Origin: DATADW01 sp963733905
GTDB lineage: Bacteria > Actinomycetota > Acidimicrobiia > Spongiisociales > DATADW01
DNA: 64,000 nt
Direction: 5' to 3'
Assembly (NCBI GenBank): GCA_963733905.1
Contig: CAVTEU010000007.1
Location: forward strand, 620,001 to 684,000
Within the stretch, counting starts at the first letter, position 1. Each line of letters begins with the position of its first letter. Under the pieces are notes generated by a model, which made no database searches, was not told the origin of the DNA, and saw nothing but the letters and a program-made list of their open reading frames with translations. Position numbers and translations under genes: made by a program. Below, piece by piece: positions 29,170-36,381 of this stretch.

Positions 29170-29908
29170 TCAGACTCCGCCCACGAACACGGCATTTCCG
29201 ATCACCGCGCCCAGGATCCCGCCGACGACCGGGCCGACCACAGGGATCCAGCTGTAGCTCCAGTCCGAGCCGCCCTTGCCGGGAATCGGGAGGACGGCAT
29301 GGGCAATGCGCGGGCCGAGGTCGCGGGCCGGGTTGATGGCGTATCCGGTGGGACCGCCCAAGCGAGACGCCGATGCCCCACACCAAGAAACCGACCGCCA
29401 ACGGTGCCCCGATCAGACCCAATTTCGCCGCTTACTCCCGCCAAGGCCAACACTCCGAACACCAGTGCAAAGGTGCCGATGATCTCGGTGATCAGGTTGG
29501 CGGTCGTGTTCCGGATCGCCGGTCCGGTCGAGTAGCAAGCCAGCTTGAGTCCGGGATCCTCCGTGGGGCGCCAGTGATTGCTGTAGGCGAGCCACACCAG
29601 GACCGCTCCCACGAAGGCGCCGACGAACTGGCCGCCGATGATACGCCGGGACGATCGACCACGGCAGTCAACCCGATCGTGGCGAGCCCGATGGTCACCG
29701 CCGGGTTGATGTGGGCGCCACCCTCGGGGTACACCGACAGCGCCACGGCTACGCCGGCGAACACGGCGAACCCCCATCCAGCGGTGATGACGATCCAGCC
29801 CGAGTTCTGCCCCTTCGATTGGGTAAGCAGAACATTGGCAACCACACCGTTGCCCAGCAGGATCAGAACCATCGTGCCCAGGGCCTCCGACAGGAAAATG
29901 TCACCCAT
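29170..29908 (-). CDS. glpF: Glycerol facilitator (aquaglyceroporin), frameshifted
   Basis: Starts MGDIFLSEALGTMVLILLGNG at ATG 29908 with GGGAGG upstream. Both half-helix motifs are present: GAHINPAVTIG and YAINPARDLGPR. The Asp of NPARD is the glycerol-facilitator form, as opposed to strict aquaporins. Breaks near 29650 and around 29360-29430 interrupt the frame; the middle reads QFVGAFVGAVLVWLAYSNHW and ITEIIGTFALVFGVLALAG. Six membrane helices are accounted for and the end is VVGGILGAVIGNAVFVGGV. It leads the operon followed by dhaK, dhaL, glpK and dhaM, and lets glycerol and dihydroxyacetone into the cell. Confidence 0.85.
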
Positions 29909-29972
29909 TACTACCTCCCGAACCGTCCTCCCACGACTTCGACCAGCTGGCACTCACCTGTTCAGCATGGCC

Positions 29973-30020
29973 GAACGCTGTTCGTGCAACATGCTACGAC
30001 TGGAAACAAAGCCACGTCAA
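29973..30020 (-). promoter_or_regulatory. glpF operon promoter with probable IclR operator
   Basis: On the minus strand: TTGACG (30020-30015), an 18-nt spacer and TAGCAT (29996-29991). Seven bases further is GAACAGCGTTC (29983-29973), a GAAC-N3-GTTC inverted repeat covering the expected start point. The same arrangement occurs in front of iclR. Confidence 0.6.
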
Positions 30021-30826
30021 GCGTCTTGCCCGAACTTCACAGGATCGGCCGCAGGGAGTTCAGGGTGTGGTTTCGGCCCGGCCAGGACAGCCGCTCCCAG
30101 CTCACGAGAGATCGCCCGGGCGGTGTCGCGAACCGCCTCGATGGTCACCTCGTCCACGTCGTCGCGTACCTGGCTGCCAGCCAGAACGACCGCCACCGCC
30201 CCGATGGCGCGCCCCGATGCGCCAAAGATGGTGCCGGCCACGCCCCATTCCCCCAGCACCGCCTCCTCCCGCTCGAAGGCGATGGCCGTGGTTCGGACCT
30301 CGGCGAGCTCGTTGCGGAGGGCTGCGGGTTCGACCTCGGTGGTCCCGGTGAGCCGGCGCAGCGGCTCGTCGAACAACCGGTCGAGGTCGCTGGGACGGAA
30401 GGCGAGGATCGCCTTCCCCATACAACTGGCGTGAGCCGGGATCCCGATCCCCACCTCGAGAAACTGGGTTCCACCCTCGGGGCGGAAGGCGTGGTGGACC
30501 ACCAACACATCGGGGACCACCAGCACGCCGACCCGGACAGCCGATTCGGTGCGCTGCGCCAGGGCGTCGGTCCACCTCAGGCTGCGCGAGCGCAACTCCT
30601 GATTCTCCAGGTAGACGTTCCCCAACCGGAGCAGGGCAGGTCCAAGCATGTACTTACCGGTTTCCGGGTCCTGCTCGACAACGGCGCGAGCGGTCAGGGT
30701 CCGCAACAGCCCATGGACGGTCCCCTTGGCCAAGCCGAGACGCTCGGCCAGCTCGGTGACGCCGAGCCGGCGGGTGCCCTGCAGCGCCAGCATCAGTTGA
30801 ATTGCCCGGTCCACCGACTGGATCAC
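30017..30826 (-). CDS. IclR-family transcriptional regulator of the glycerol locus
   Basis: 269 residues. The N-terminal winged helix is clear (RRLGVTELAERLGLAKGTVH, LLRTLTARAVVEQDPETGKY). The C-terminal IclR effector domain contains GGTQFLEVGIGIPAHASCMG and EREEAVLGEWGVAGTIFGAS. The family includes glycerol-operon repressors such as GylR of Streptomyces, and this gene lies directly before glpF on the same strand. The start is GTG 30826 (MIQSVDRAIQLMLAL). It probably represses glpF-dhaKL-glpK-dhaM and itself. The effector is inferred to be glycerol, glycerol-3-phosphate or dihydroxyacetone; the sequence does not say which. Confidence 0.88.
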   Translation of the reverse strand: MIQSVDRAIQLMLALQGTRRLGVTELAERLGLAKGTVHGLLRTLTARAVVEQDPETGKYMLGPALLRLGNVYLENQELRSRSLRWTDALAQRTESAVRVGVLVVPDVLVVHHAFRPEGGTQFLEVGIGIPAHASCMGKAILAFRPSDLDRLFDEPLRRLTGTTEVEPAALRNELAEVRTTAIAFEREEAVLGEWGVAGTIFGASGRAIGAVAVVLAGSQVRDDVDEVTIEAVRDTARAISRELGAAVLAGPKPHPELPAADPVKFGQDA

Positions 30827-30842
30827 GATGGGTCCTACATCT

Positions 30843-30887
30843 GAACCGTGTTCGACAATGTTGTACCACTGTTCAGTTCATGCGCAA
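30843..30887 (-). promoter_or_regulatory. iclR promoter with probable autoregulatory operator
   Basis: On the minus strand: TTGCGC (30887-30882), a 16-nt spacer and TACAAC (30865-30860). Six bases later lies GAACACGGTTC (30853-30843), a GAAC-N3-GTTC inverted repeat in the same position as at glpF. A CTGTTCAG sequence also occurs in both regions. Confidence 0.55.
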
Positions 30888-30912
30888 CCGCGGGAGTCGA
30901 GAGTCGTGGGGC

Positions 30913-31560
30913 TCAGCGGACGGCGTCGGCCAGACTGCGGAAGAGAAGAGCCGTGGAAGTCGCACCCGGGTCCTGGTGTCCCTCGCTGCGCGCTCCGAGG
31001 TAGGACGCCCTTCCCTTGAGGGCCCGTAGCGGGATGGTGGCGACCATGCCCACCTCGGCGGCCGAAGCCGCCCGGTCGAGCGCCTCGGAGACGCTCGCAC
31101 TCTCGCTCACCGAGTTGTGCAGCTCGATCACCGCGGGGAGAAAGGCGTCCACCATCGTCTTGTCGCCGATCTCGGCGGCCCCGAGACGCTGCACACCGGC
31201 CAGGGCGGCATCGAGTGCCACCGACAGGTCGGCAATCGACGTTTCCCCGTCTCCCAGGGCCTTCCCCGCCTGGAGGAACGCCGTCCCGTAGAGCGGGCCG
31301 GCGGCGCCGCCCACCGTCAAGACGAGTTGGCGTCCCACAAGTTCGAGCAGCGACCCGGGTGTCGGCTCCGCTGCCTGATCGACGGCGGTCACCACCGAGC
31401 GCATGCCCCGCCACATGTTTATGCCGTGGTCACCATCGCCGATCTCGGCATCGAGCCGGGTGAGCACGTCGGCCTGCTCTCCGATGACCTGGGCGAGGTT
31501 GTCTATCCATCTTCGGAAGAGGTCGACGTCGAGGACGGTGTCCGTCGCGACGTCGACCAT
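30913..31560 (-). CDS. Second DhaL-type dihydroxyacetone kinase subunit
   Basis: 215 residues, a complete DhaL domain: LDAEIGDGDHGINMWRGM, VGGAAGPLYGTAFLQAGK, AEIGDKTMVDAFLPAV and LKGRASYLGARSEGHQDPGA. All three aspartates of the Mg-ADP site are present, so it should be active. GGGAGG precedes ATG 31560. It is clearly diverged from the dhaL at 27430 and has no DhaK of its own nearby. It may be an alternative partner for DhaK/DhaM or act on a different substrate. It lies directly upstream of iclR on the same strand (87 nt). Confidence 0.88.
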   Translation of the reverse strand: MVDVATDTVLDVDLFRRWIDNLAQVIGEQADVLTRLDAEIGDGDHGINMWRGMRSVVTAVDQAAEPTPGSLLELVGRQLVLTVGGAAGPLYGTAFLQAGKALGDGETSIADLSVALDAALAGVQRLGAAEIGDKTMVDAFLPAVIELHNSVSESASVSEALDRAASAAEVGMVATIPLRALKGRASYLGARSEGHQDPGATSTALLFRSLADAVR

Positions 31561-31648
31561 CTACCGACCTCCCCAGATCGACAAGCTAACTGACCGGTCG
31601 GCGAGCCTACCCCGGCGCCGCTCGGTTTCGTCGGCCATCCCGGCTCGA

Positions 31649-32344
31649 TCAGCCGGCGCCCGGTTCGATCCCGCCCTCCACAACGGGTCTGTTCTGCGCC
31701 ACCGTGCTCTCCTCTCCGCGGAACAACCGGCGCAGGTTGGGGATGTGACGCACGATGACGAGCAGAGCCATTGCCGCGGTGATGGCGTAGGCCGCTGCCG
31801 GTGGAGGTGGGCGGGCTATGAGGAGCGACGGCACCACGAGGATCGCCCCTATGACCGAAGCGATCGACGAGATCCGGGTGATCGCCACCACCGCCACCCA
31901 CACCACCACCAGGACGATGAACGCCGGCCACGCCAGCCAGAGGATCATCCCGGCGCCGGTGGCGACCCCCTTGCCCCCCTTGAAGCGGTGCCAGATGGGG
32001 AAGCAGTGCCCCAGCACAGCGGCGGCACCGGCGGCGTAACCGATCACTATTTCGCCGGTGATGAGTTGACCCGCAGCGGCGGCGACGACGCCTTTGAGGA
32101 GGTCGCCCGCCATCACCATCGCCGCGGCGCCCCTTCCCATCGTCCGCAGCACGTTGGCGGTCCCCGGGTTGCCGCTCCCGACGGAGTAGATGTCGATACC
32201 TTTGGCCCGGGCCACGAGGACGGCGAAGTCGACGCTGCCGAGCAGGTAGGCGGCGACTACCACGAGCACCCCGCCGAGAATCCACGGCGGCGAGTCTACG
32301 ACAACGGTCTCGCCGGGCGCGGTGGCGCCTCGCCTCTCTCCCAT
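31649..32344 (-). CDS. plsY: Glycerol-3-phosphate acyltransferase PlsY
   Basis: A five-helix membrane enzyme with the PlsY motifs: AYLLGSVDFAVLVARAKGID, then GSGNPGTANVLRTMGR (phosphate-binding loop), GHCFPIWHRFKGGKGVATGAG and the helix ending IVRHIPNLRRLFRGEE. It transfers an acyl group from acyl-phosphate to glycerol-3-phosphate, the first step of phospholipid synthesis, at the inner face of the membrane. Its position beside the glycerol-3-phosphate genes is fitting. The listed start is ATG 32344, which overlaps the upstream gene by 49 nt; a GTG near 32263 (MLVVVAAYLLGS) would fit the family length better. Confidence 0.88.
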   Translation of the reverse strand: MGERRGATAPGETVVVDSPPWILGGVLVVVAAYLLGSVDFAVLVARAKGIDIYSVGSGNPGTANVLRTMGRGAAAMVMAGDLLKGVVAAAAGQLITGEIVIGYAAGAAAVLGHCFPIWHRFKGGKGVATGAGMILWLAWPAFIVLVVVWVAVVAITRISSIASVIGAILVVPSLLIARPPPPAAAYAITAAMALLVIVRHIPNLRRLFRGEESTVAQNRPVVEGGIEPGAG

Positions 32345-33990
32345 CGGTCGAGCAGACCAGGAAGCTCGGCGAGTGTTCGGATGACCGCGTCGGGGCGCTC
32401 GTCCGGTGACAGCCGATCGGGATCCCAACGGCCCGACCTGTCGATCAAGACGGAGCCCAACCCGGCGGCGGCGGCGCCGGCGATGTCGAACCGCGGCGAA
32501 TCGCCGACGTGGACCGCTTCGTCGGCACCGACCCCGGCCGCGGAGAGGGCGTGCTCGAAGATTCGACCGTCGGGCTTGGCCACCCCGACACGAGGAGCGT
32601 TCACGGTGTGCGATACCCATTCGCCCAGTCCGATGCTCGCCGGGTCGACGTCACCGTTGGTGACGACCGACACGATCCGCTCGGCGGCGATCTGGCGCAG
32701 CGCCGGCACGACGTCGTCGAATAGCTCGAAGGCGGGGTCCTCGAAGTAGACCTCGGCCATCCACTCTGCCAGTTCGGGGTCCGGCGTCCCGACGTCCTCG
32801 AGCGAGCGCTCGAAGGCGGCGAGACGCACCGCCTTGAGGTCGAGCACCCGGCCTTCGAGCTCCTCGGCCACCCGCTCCCTGGTCTCGATCAGCCCTTCGA
32901 CGCTCAGCTGGGCGGTGGCCTCGTCCATCCGCTCCGACCAGAGCACCTCGAGGACGCGCTCCAGCCGGTCCCGCATCGACCTGTCGAAGTCCCACAGCGT
33001 GTCGTCGCCGTCGAAGCAGACCAGCCGGAACCTCATGCCCGCGGGACGAATCTCAACCACCCCGACGAGGGAGTCCGCCTTGCCCACGACGGGCACCAGA
33101 TCGGCGCCGAGCTCGGCCGCCCGCTCCTCGGCAGCGGAAGCCGGGTCCACCGCCTCCACCCAGATAGCCGGTTGCAGCACATCGGCCACGGACGACCCCG
33201 CGGGCGCGTCCGTCAGGGCAGCCCTGGTCACGATCCCGATCAACCGTCCGCCCTCCACCACCGGGAGGACGCGGTGCGAGGTGACCCGAAGCGCCTCGGC
33301 GCACCCGATCAATGGGGCAACGTACACGGGCTCGCCCATCACCTGGAACACCCGCAACGGCGCGCTGCGGACCACAACGGCGCCATTGGGAGCCGCCTGA
33401 CGGAGCCGAGCGCCTGCGCCGAAGAAGAGCCGGTGGAACCAGGTCCCACCCGGGGCTCCGAGCACCAGCAGGGCGTCGTCTGGGATCTGCGCGATGAGAT
33501 CGCCCATCGACCCCACCTGGACGGTGCTCCAGGGGAGATCGGGAACCGTGCGCAGCAGCCGGTCGACCCAGGCGCGGGCATTGGGCTCACCGTCCTCCTG
33601 GTAGGCGCAGACCATCGAGGCCGGCACCGACGCGCTGCGCCCGATGACGGCCGCCACCTCGGCAGCCAGCGCAGAGTGCGGGCCGCCGGCGACCGCCGCC
33701 ACCACCGAACCGAACCCCGCAGCGGGGAGATCCATCGGCACCGCCACCGGGACGAGGTCGAAGGACGGGAGAAGCTTGCGGCTGACCACCATGTCGGCCC
33801 GGGCCTCGACGCAAGCATCGGTGAGGTCACCCGAGGACCGGATGGCCGTATCGCCACCGAGGAGCTCGGCCAACTCGCTGCAACCCCGCCCCCGGGTCCA
33901 GACCACCTGGAACGGCTTGCCCGGGTGCGGCGTCGCCCGCCGTTCCACCACCATGTTGCGCACTCCCAGGCGAATCGACCCGCGCATCAT
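32296..33990 (-). CDS. USP-like/CBS-pair protein fused in frame to a HAD hydrolase
   Basis: One open frame of 564 residues holds two proteins' worth of sequence. Residues ~1-205 resemble a universal-stress-like alpha/beta sensor (DDALLVLGAPGGTWFHRLFFG). Residues ~205-318 are a CBS pair (HRVLPVVEGGRLIGIVTRAA; DLVPVVGKADSLVGVVEIRP). From ATG 33038 a HAD phosphatase follows (LVCFDGDDTLWDFDRSM, VVTNGDVDPASIG, VAKPDGRIFEHAL, HVGDSPRFDIAGA). The junction GGCATGAGG contains an ATGA overlap, the usual way neighbouring genes are coupled here, so these may be two genes merged by an upstream indel. HAD members of this type are small-molecule phosphatases; glycerol-3-phosphate or sugar phosphates are possible substrates but this is a guess. 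Confidence 0.75.
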   Translation of the reverse strand: MMRGSIRLGVRNMVVERRATPHPGKPFQVVWTRGRGCSELAELLGGDTAIRSSGDLTDACVEARADMVVSRKLLPSFDLVPVAVPMDLPAAGFGSVVAAVAGGPHSALAAEVAAVIGRSASVPASMVCAYQEDGEPNARAWVDRLLRTVPDLPWSTVQVGSMGDLIAQIPDDALLVLGAPGGTWFHRLFFGAGARLRQAAPNGAVVVRSAPLRVFQVMGEPVYVAPLIGCAEALRVTSHRVLPVVEGGRLIGIVTRAALTDAPAGSSVADVLQPAIWVEAVDPASAAEERAAELGADLVPVVGKADSLVGVVEIRPAGMRFRLVCFDGDDTLWDFDRSMRDRLERVLEVLWSERMDEATAQLSVEGLIETRERVAEELEGRVLDLKAVRLAAFERSLEDVGTPDPELAEWMAEVYFEDPAFELFDDVVPALRQIAAERIVSVVTNGDVDPASIGLGEWVSHTVNAPRVGVAKPDGRIFEHALSAAGVGADEAVHVGDSPRFDIAGAAAAGLGSVLIDRSGRWDPDRLSPDERPDAVIRTLAELPGLLDRWERGEAPPRPARPLS

Positions 33991-34019
33991 GGCAGGTATC
34001 GGTCGGGATCTCCGATCGG

Positions 34020-34364
34020 TCAGGTGCTGCGGAGCACCCGCAACAGACCGACGAGCATCGCCGCCACCAGTGGCGCTAATGCCACGAAGAGCATCGCCCG
34101 TCCCAGCGTGGCCACCGCGTAGAGGTTGAGCGCCAGCCCAACGGTGAGCGCACCGAAGACGATGGGGTCGGGACGGCCCGCGGAGGTACGGAGCCGATCG
34201 ACCGGGCAGACGACGAACCACCACAGGACGAGGCAGCTGATCACCACGAAGAGCACCTCGACCACCCCGACCGAGACGAAGAAGGTGAGGAGCATGAGCC
34301 CGACCATCACCACCGCCCCGAAACCGACGTCCCTAACGGCGCGGCGCAGCGGTCGATCGCTCAC
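34020..34364 (-). CDS. Small membrane protein, unknown function
   Basis: 114 residues from GTG 34364, overlapping the nitroreductase stop (GTGA). Four hydrophobic helices are visible: GAVVMVGLMLLTFFVSVG, EVLFVVISCLVLWWFVVC, IVFGALTVGLALNLYAVA and AMLFVALAPLVAAMLVGLL. The charged start SDRPLRRAVRD is probably cytoplasmic. No family recognised; it is coupled to the nitroreductase. Confidence 0.7.
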   Translation of the reverse strand: MSDRPLRRAVRDVGFGAVVMVGLMLLTFFVSVGVVEVLFVVISCLVLWWFVVCPVDRLRTSAGRPDPIVFGALTVGLALNLYAVATLGRAMLFVALAPLVAAMLVGLLRVLRST

Positions 34365-34952
34365 TCGGTCCAGGTCTCCCAGTGGATCCGATCCTGGCGA
34401 CGCCCCCTGGCCAGCGAACCCGAGGGGCGGTCGGGTGCCGGGTGGCCGACGGTCATCACCCCTATCGGGCGATACCCCATCGGGGAGTTCGAGCGCTTCG
34501 GCCAGGCCGGCGACGCTGTGGACACCGAGGAAGCCGGCGGCGAGACCCTCGTCGACCGCCGCCAGCAGCCCGAGCATCATCGCCGCCCCGCCGTCCACCC
34601 ACCAGTAGGGCACGGTCCAGTCCTGTTCGGCCTCGGCCACCGAGCCCTTGTCGGGCTCGGCGTACCGGCGCCGGTAGTCGGCCTCGCTGACGCAGACGGC
34701 GATGTGTGCCGGCGCCTTCGATATCCAGGGCTCGAAACCCGCGGAGACGTAATGCTCCTCGCCGGCGAGGTTGGCGATCGTCGTTCGTCGCTCCTGATCG
34801 GTGACCACCACCACCGAAACGCCCTGGGTGAACCCCGCCGACGGGATGCGGAGCATCGACGAGGCGATCCGCTCCAAGACGGCCCGATCCACCGGTTCGG
34901 AGGTGTAGTTCCGGACCATCCGCCGCTTGCGGACCACATCACTGAACTCCAT
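34361..34952 (-). CDS. Nitroreductase-family FMN oxidoreductase (one frameshift)
   Basis: Starts MEFSDVVRKRRMVRNYTSEP, the standard nitroreductase N-terminus with the RR(M/S)VR FMN-phosphate motif. It continues LERIASSMLRIPSAGFTQGV, VDGGAAMMLGLLAAVDEGLA and AGFLGVHSVAGLAEALELPD. The frame breaks near 34470; the other frame gives GVMTVGHPAPDRPSGSLARG and ends with TGA 34363-34361. About 195 residues, the family norm. These enzymes use FMN and NAD(P)H to reduce nitro or quinone compounds; the physiological substrate is unknown. Misread straight through, it appears fused to the downstream membrane protein. Confidence 0.85.
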
Positions 34953-34978
34953 GGCATCGACGATACCCACCACCCTCG

Positions 34979-35083
34979 AACCCAGGGTTCGAACTGCGCC
35001 AAGCACCGCTCGGCCAGAACGGAGGTGCCGACCCACGGCAACCCAGGGTTGAAGCTGCCCAGGCGGTACTCCCAACCCTGGGT
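34979..35083. repeat. AACCCAGGGTT palindromic elements, cluster 3
   Basis: Cores at 34979-34989, 35040-35050 and 35074-35083 (as AACCCTGGGT) lie in the divergent gap between the nitroreductase and the RNA methyltransferase. The 35040-35083 unit is the inverted form of the standard unit (GGAGTACC and GCAGCTTC on the minus strand). Confidence 0.85.
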
Positions 35084-35106
35084 GGCGCGATCTAGCGTCA
35101 ACGGCG

Positions 35107-35904
35107 ATGGCGGACGTGATCACCTCGCTCCGCAACCCGGCGGTGCAGCACCTGGTCCGGCTCCGTGAGCGCCGTCACCGCGACCGGTCGGGCACATTCC
35201 TGGTGGAGGGGGTCCTCGAGGTCGAGCGGGCCATGCAGCGGGCGCCGAGGTGGAGCAACTGGTGATCGGCGTCGACCAGCTCGGTCCAGGCGGACCTGCC
35301 CCCTGCGGTGAGCGCCGCCTTGGCGCAAGGTGTTCCCCTGCTCGAACTCGGCGAAGCCGCTTTCCGCAAGGTGAGCTACCGCCAGAATCCGGACGGATTG
35401 CTGGCGGTCGTCGCCCAGTTCCCGACCGACCTGGAGCGATTGGCGCCCCCCGCGCCGGCGTTGCTCCTGGTGGCGGAGTCGATCGAGAAGCCGGGCAACC
35501 TCGGCGCCATGCTGCGCGCCGCCGACGCGGCGGGAGCCGGCGGCGTCGTCGTTGCCGATCCCACCACCGATGCCTTCAACCCCAACGTCGTCCGTGCGTC
35601 ACGGGGTGCCCTCTTCACCGTCCCGTTGGCGGTCGGCGATTCCGAGGCGGTCCGCGATCGACTGGCTGACCTCGGGATCAGCCCGGTGGCTCTGGATCCG
35701 GCCGCCGACGCTCTCTTGTGGGACATCGACCTCACCGGTCCCGTTGCGCTGGTGGTGGGCAGCGAACACGCCGGTCTCTCGGCCGCCTGGAGCGACTGTC
35801 AGTCCGCCCGCCTCCCCATGGCCGGCACCGGCGACAGCCTCAACGCCGCCACCACCGCCGGCATCGCCCTCTTCGAGGCGGTGCGACAACGCCAGCTCCG
35901 ATGA
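35107..35904 (+). CDS. SpoU/TrmH-family RNA 2'-O-methyltransferase (two frameshifts)
   Basis: Starts MADVITSLRNPAVQHLVRLR at ATG 35107, the usual N-terminal substrate-binding domain with TFLVEGVLEVERAM. Two compensating breaks near 35240 and 35285 interrupt ~15 residues. The catalytic SpoU fold follows: LLLVAESIEKPGNLGAMLRA (motif 1, with the N/R pair), GGVVVADPTTDAFNPNVVRA, ALVVGSEHAGLS (motif 2) and RLPMAGTGDSLNAATTAGIA (motif 3), forming the knotted SAM site. It probably methylates a ribose in 23S rRNA; the exact nucleotide is unknown. Its stop overlaps the next start (ATGA). Confidence 0.85.
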
Positions 35905-36310
35905 GCCGGACCTTTCGCGGTGTGTCGATCGCCCTATCTCGCTGCCGCCAGTCGCGTTCTGCCGGTTGCGCAGGCGTCGAAACCGTCGCCTCGACCCGAC
36001 GCCTGCATCTCGAGTCAACTGACTCTCCAGGCGAGTCCCCGAGCTCGACTGTCGAACAGGGCGAGTCGGCGGTCTATGACTTTGGCGAGGATGCACGTGG
36101 ATCACCCACATTGGAGGCTGCACTTACCGCCTTCGGCGACACACCAGAGGGGCGCTGGCTCGACCAATCGAGCCGATCGGAGTCGATTCAACGCGACCAC
36201 CGGCGTGGTCGTGCGTGTATCGCGATTCCAACGGGCGGCCCGCCGGCCTCGTCTACCTGGAGAGGCGAGAACGTGGCTGGCTGGTCGTCGGTTCGGACCG
36301 CTGCGTCTGA
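35901..36310 (+). CDS. Small hypothetical protein, coupled to the methyltransferase (frameshifted)
   Basis: ATG 35901 overlaps the methyltransferase stop. The first frame gives a possible signal region with SRSAGCAGVETVAS (possible lipobox Cys) and then VYDFGEDARGSPTLEAALTA and FGDTPEGRWLDQ. Two breaks near 36180 and 36210 lead to RDSNGRPAGLVYLERRERGW and VVGSDRCV, with stop TGA 36308-36310. The C-terminal pattern, a beta hairpin ending in a cysteine, is common in small secreted actinobacterial proteins. No family recognised. The longer ORFs on either strand over this region have skewed Arg/Ser/Pro composition and are not convincing. Confidence 0.45.
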
Positions 36311-36344
36311 CCCATACACCCCAATACCCGTACCACCTTGATCC

Positions 36345-36374
36345 TTGACCCCGAACATATGTTCGATGTAGGTT
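36345..36374 (+). promoter_or_regulatory. SOS (LexA) box inside a promoter
   Basis: CGAACATATGTTCG (36352-36365) is a perfect palindrome matching the actinobacterial/Bacillus-type LexA box (GAAC-N4-GTTC). TTGACC (36345-36350) and TAGGTT (36369-36374) fit as -35 and -10 with an 18-nt spacer, so bound LexA would cover the spacer. The GTG start at 36382 lies 7 nt past the -10 and lacks a Shine-Dalgarno sequence, so the mRNA is probably leaderless. Confidence 0.8.
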
Positions 36375-36381
36375 CGGCGGG

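Noticed and set aside
34020..35135. Nitroreductase fused to a membrane protein
   Set aside because: The second frame restores a normal nitroreductase end and a GTGA start for the membrane protein, so the fusion is a frameshift artefact.
35107..35265. In-frame TGA in the RNA methyltransferase as a second selenocysteine
   Set aside because: The sequence before the TGA (RAPRWSNW) is already out of frame; other frames restore the family sequence, so it is an indel effect.
35920..36348. 142-residue ORF between the methyltransferase and the SOS gene
   Set aside because: Arg/Pro/Ser-rich shadow. The frame starting at 35901 and ending at 36310 after two indels gives more protein-like sequence.
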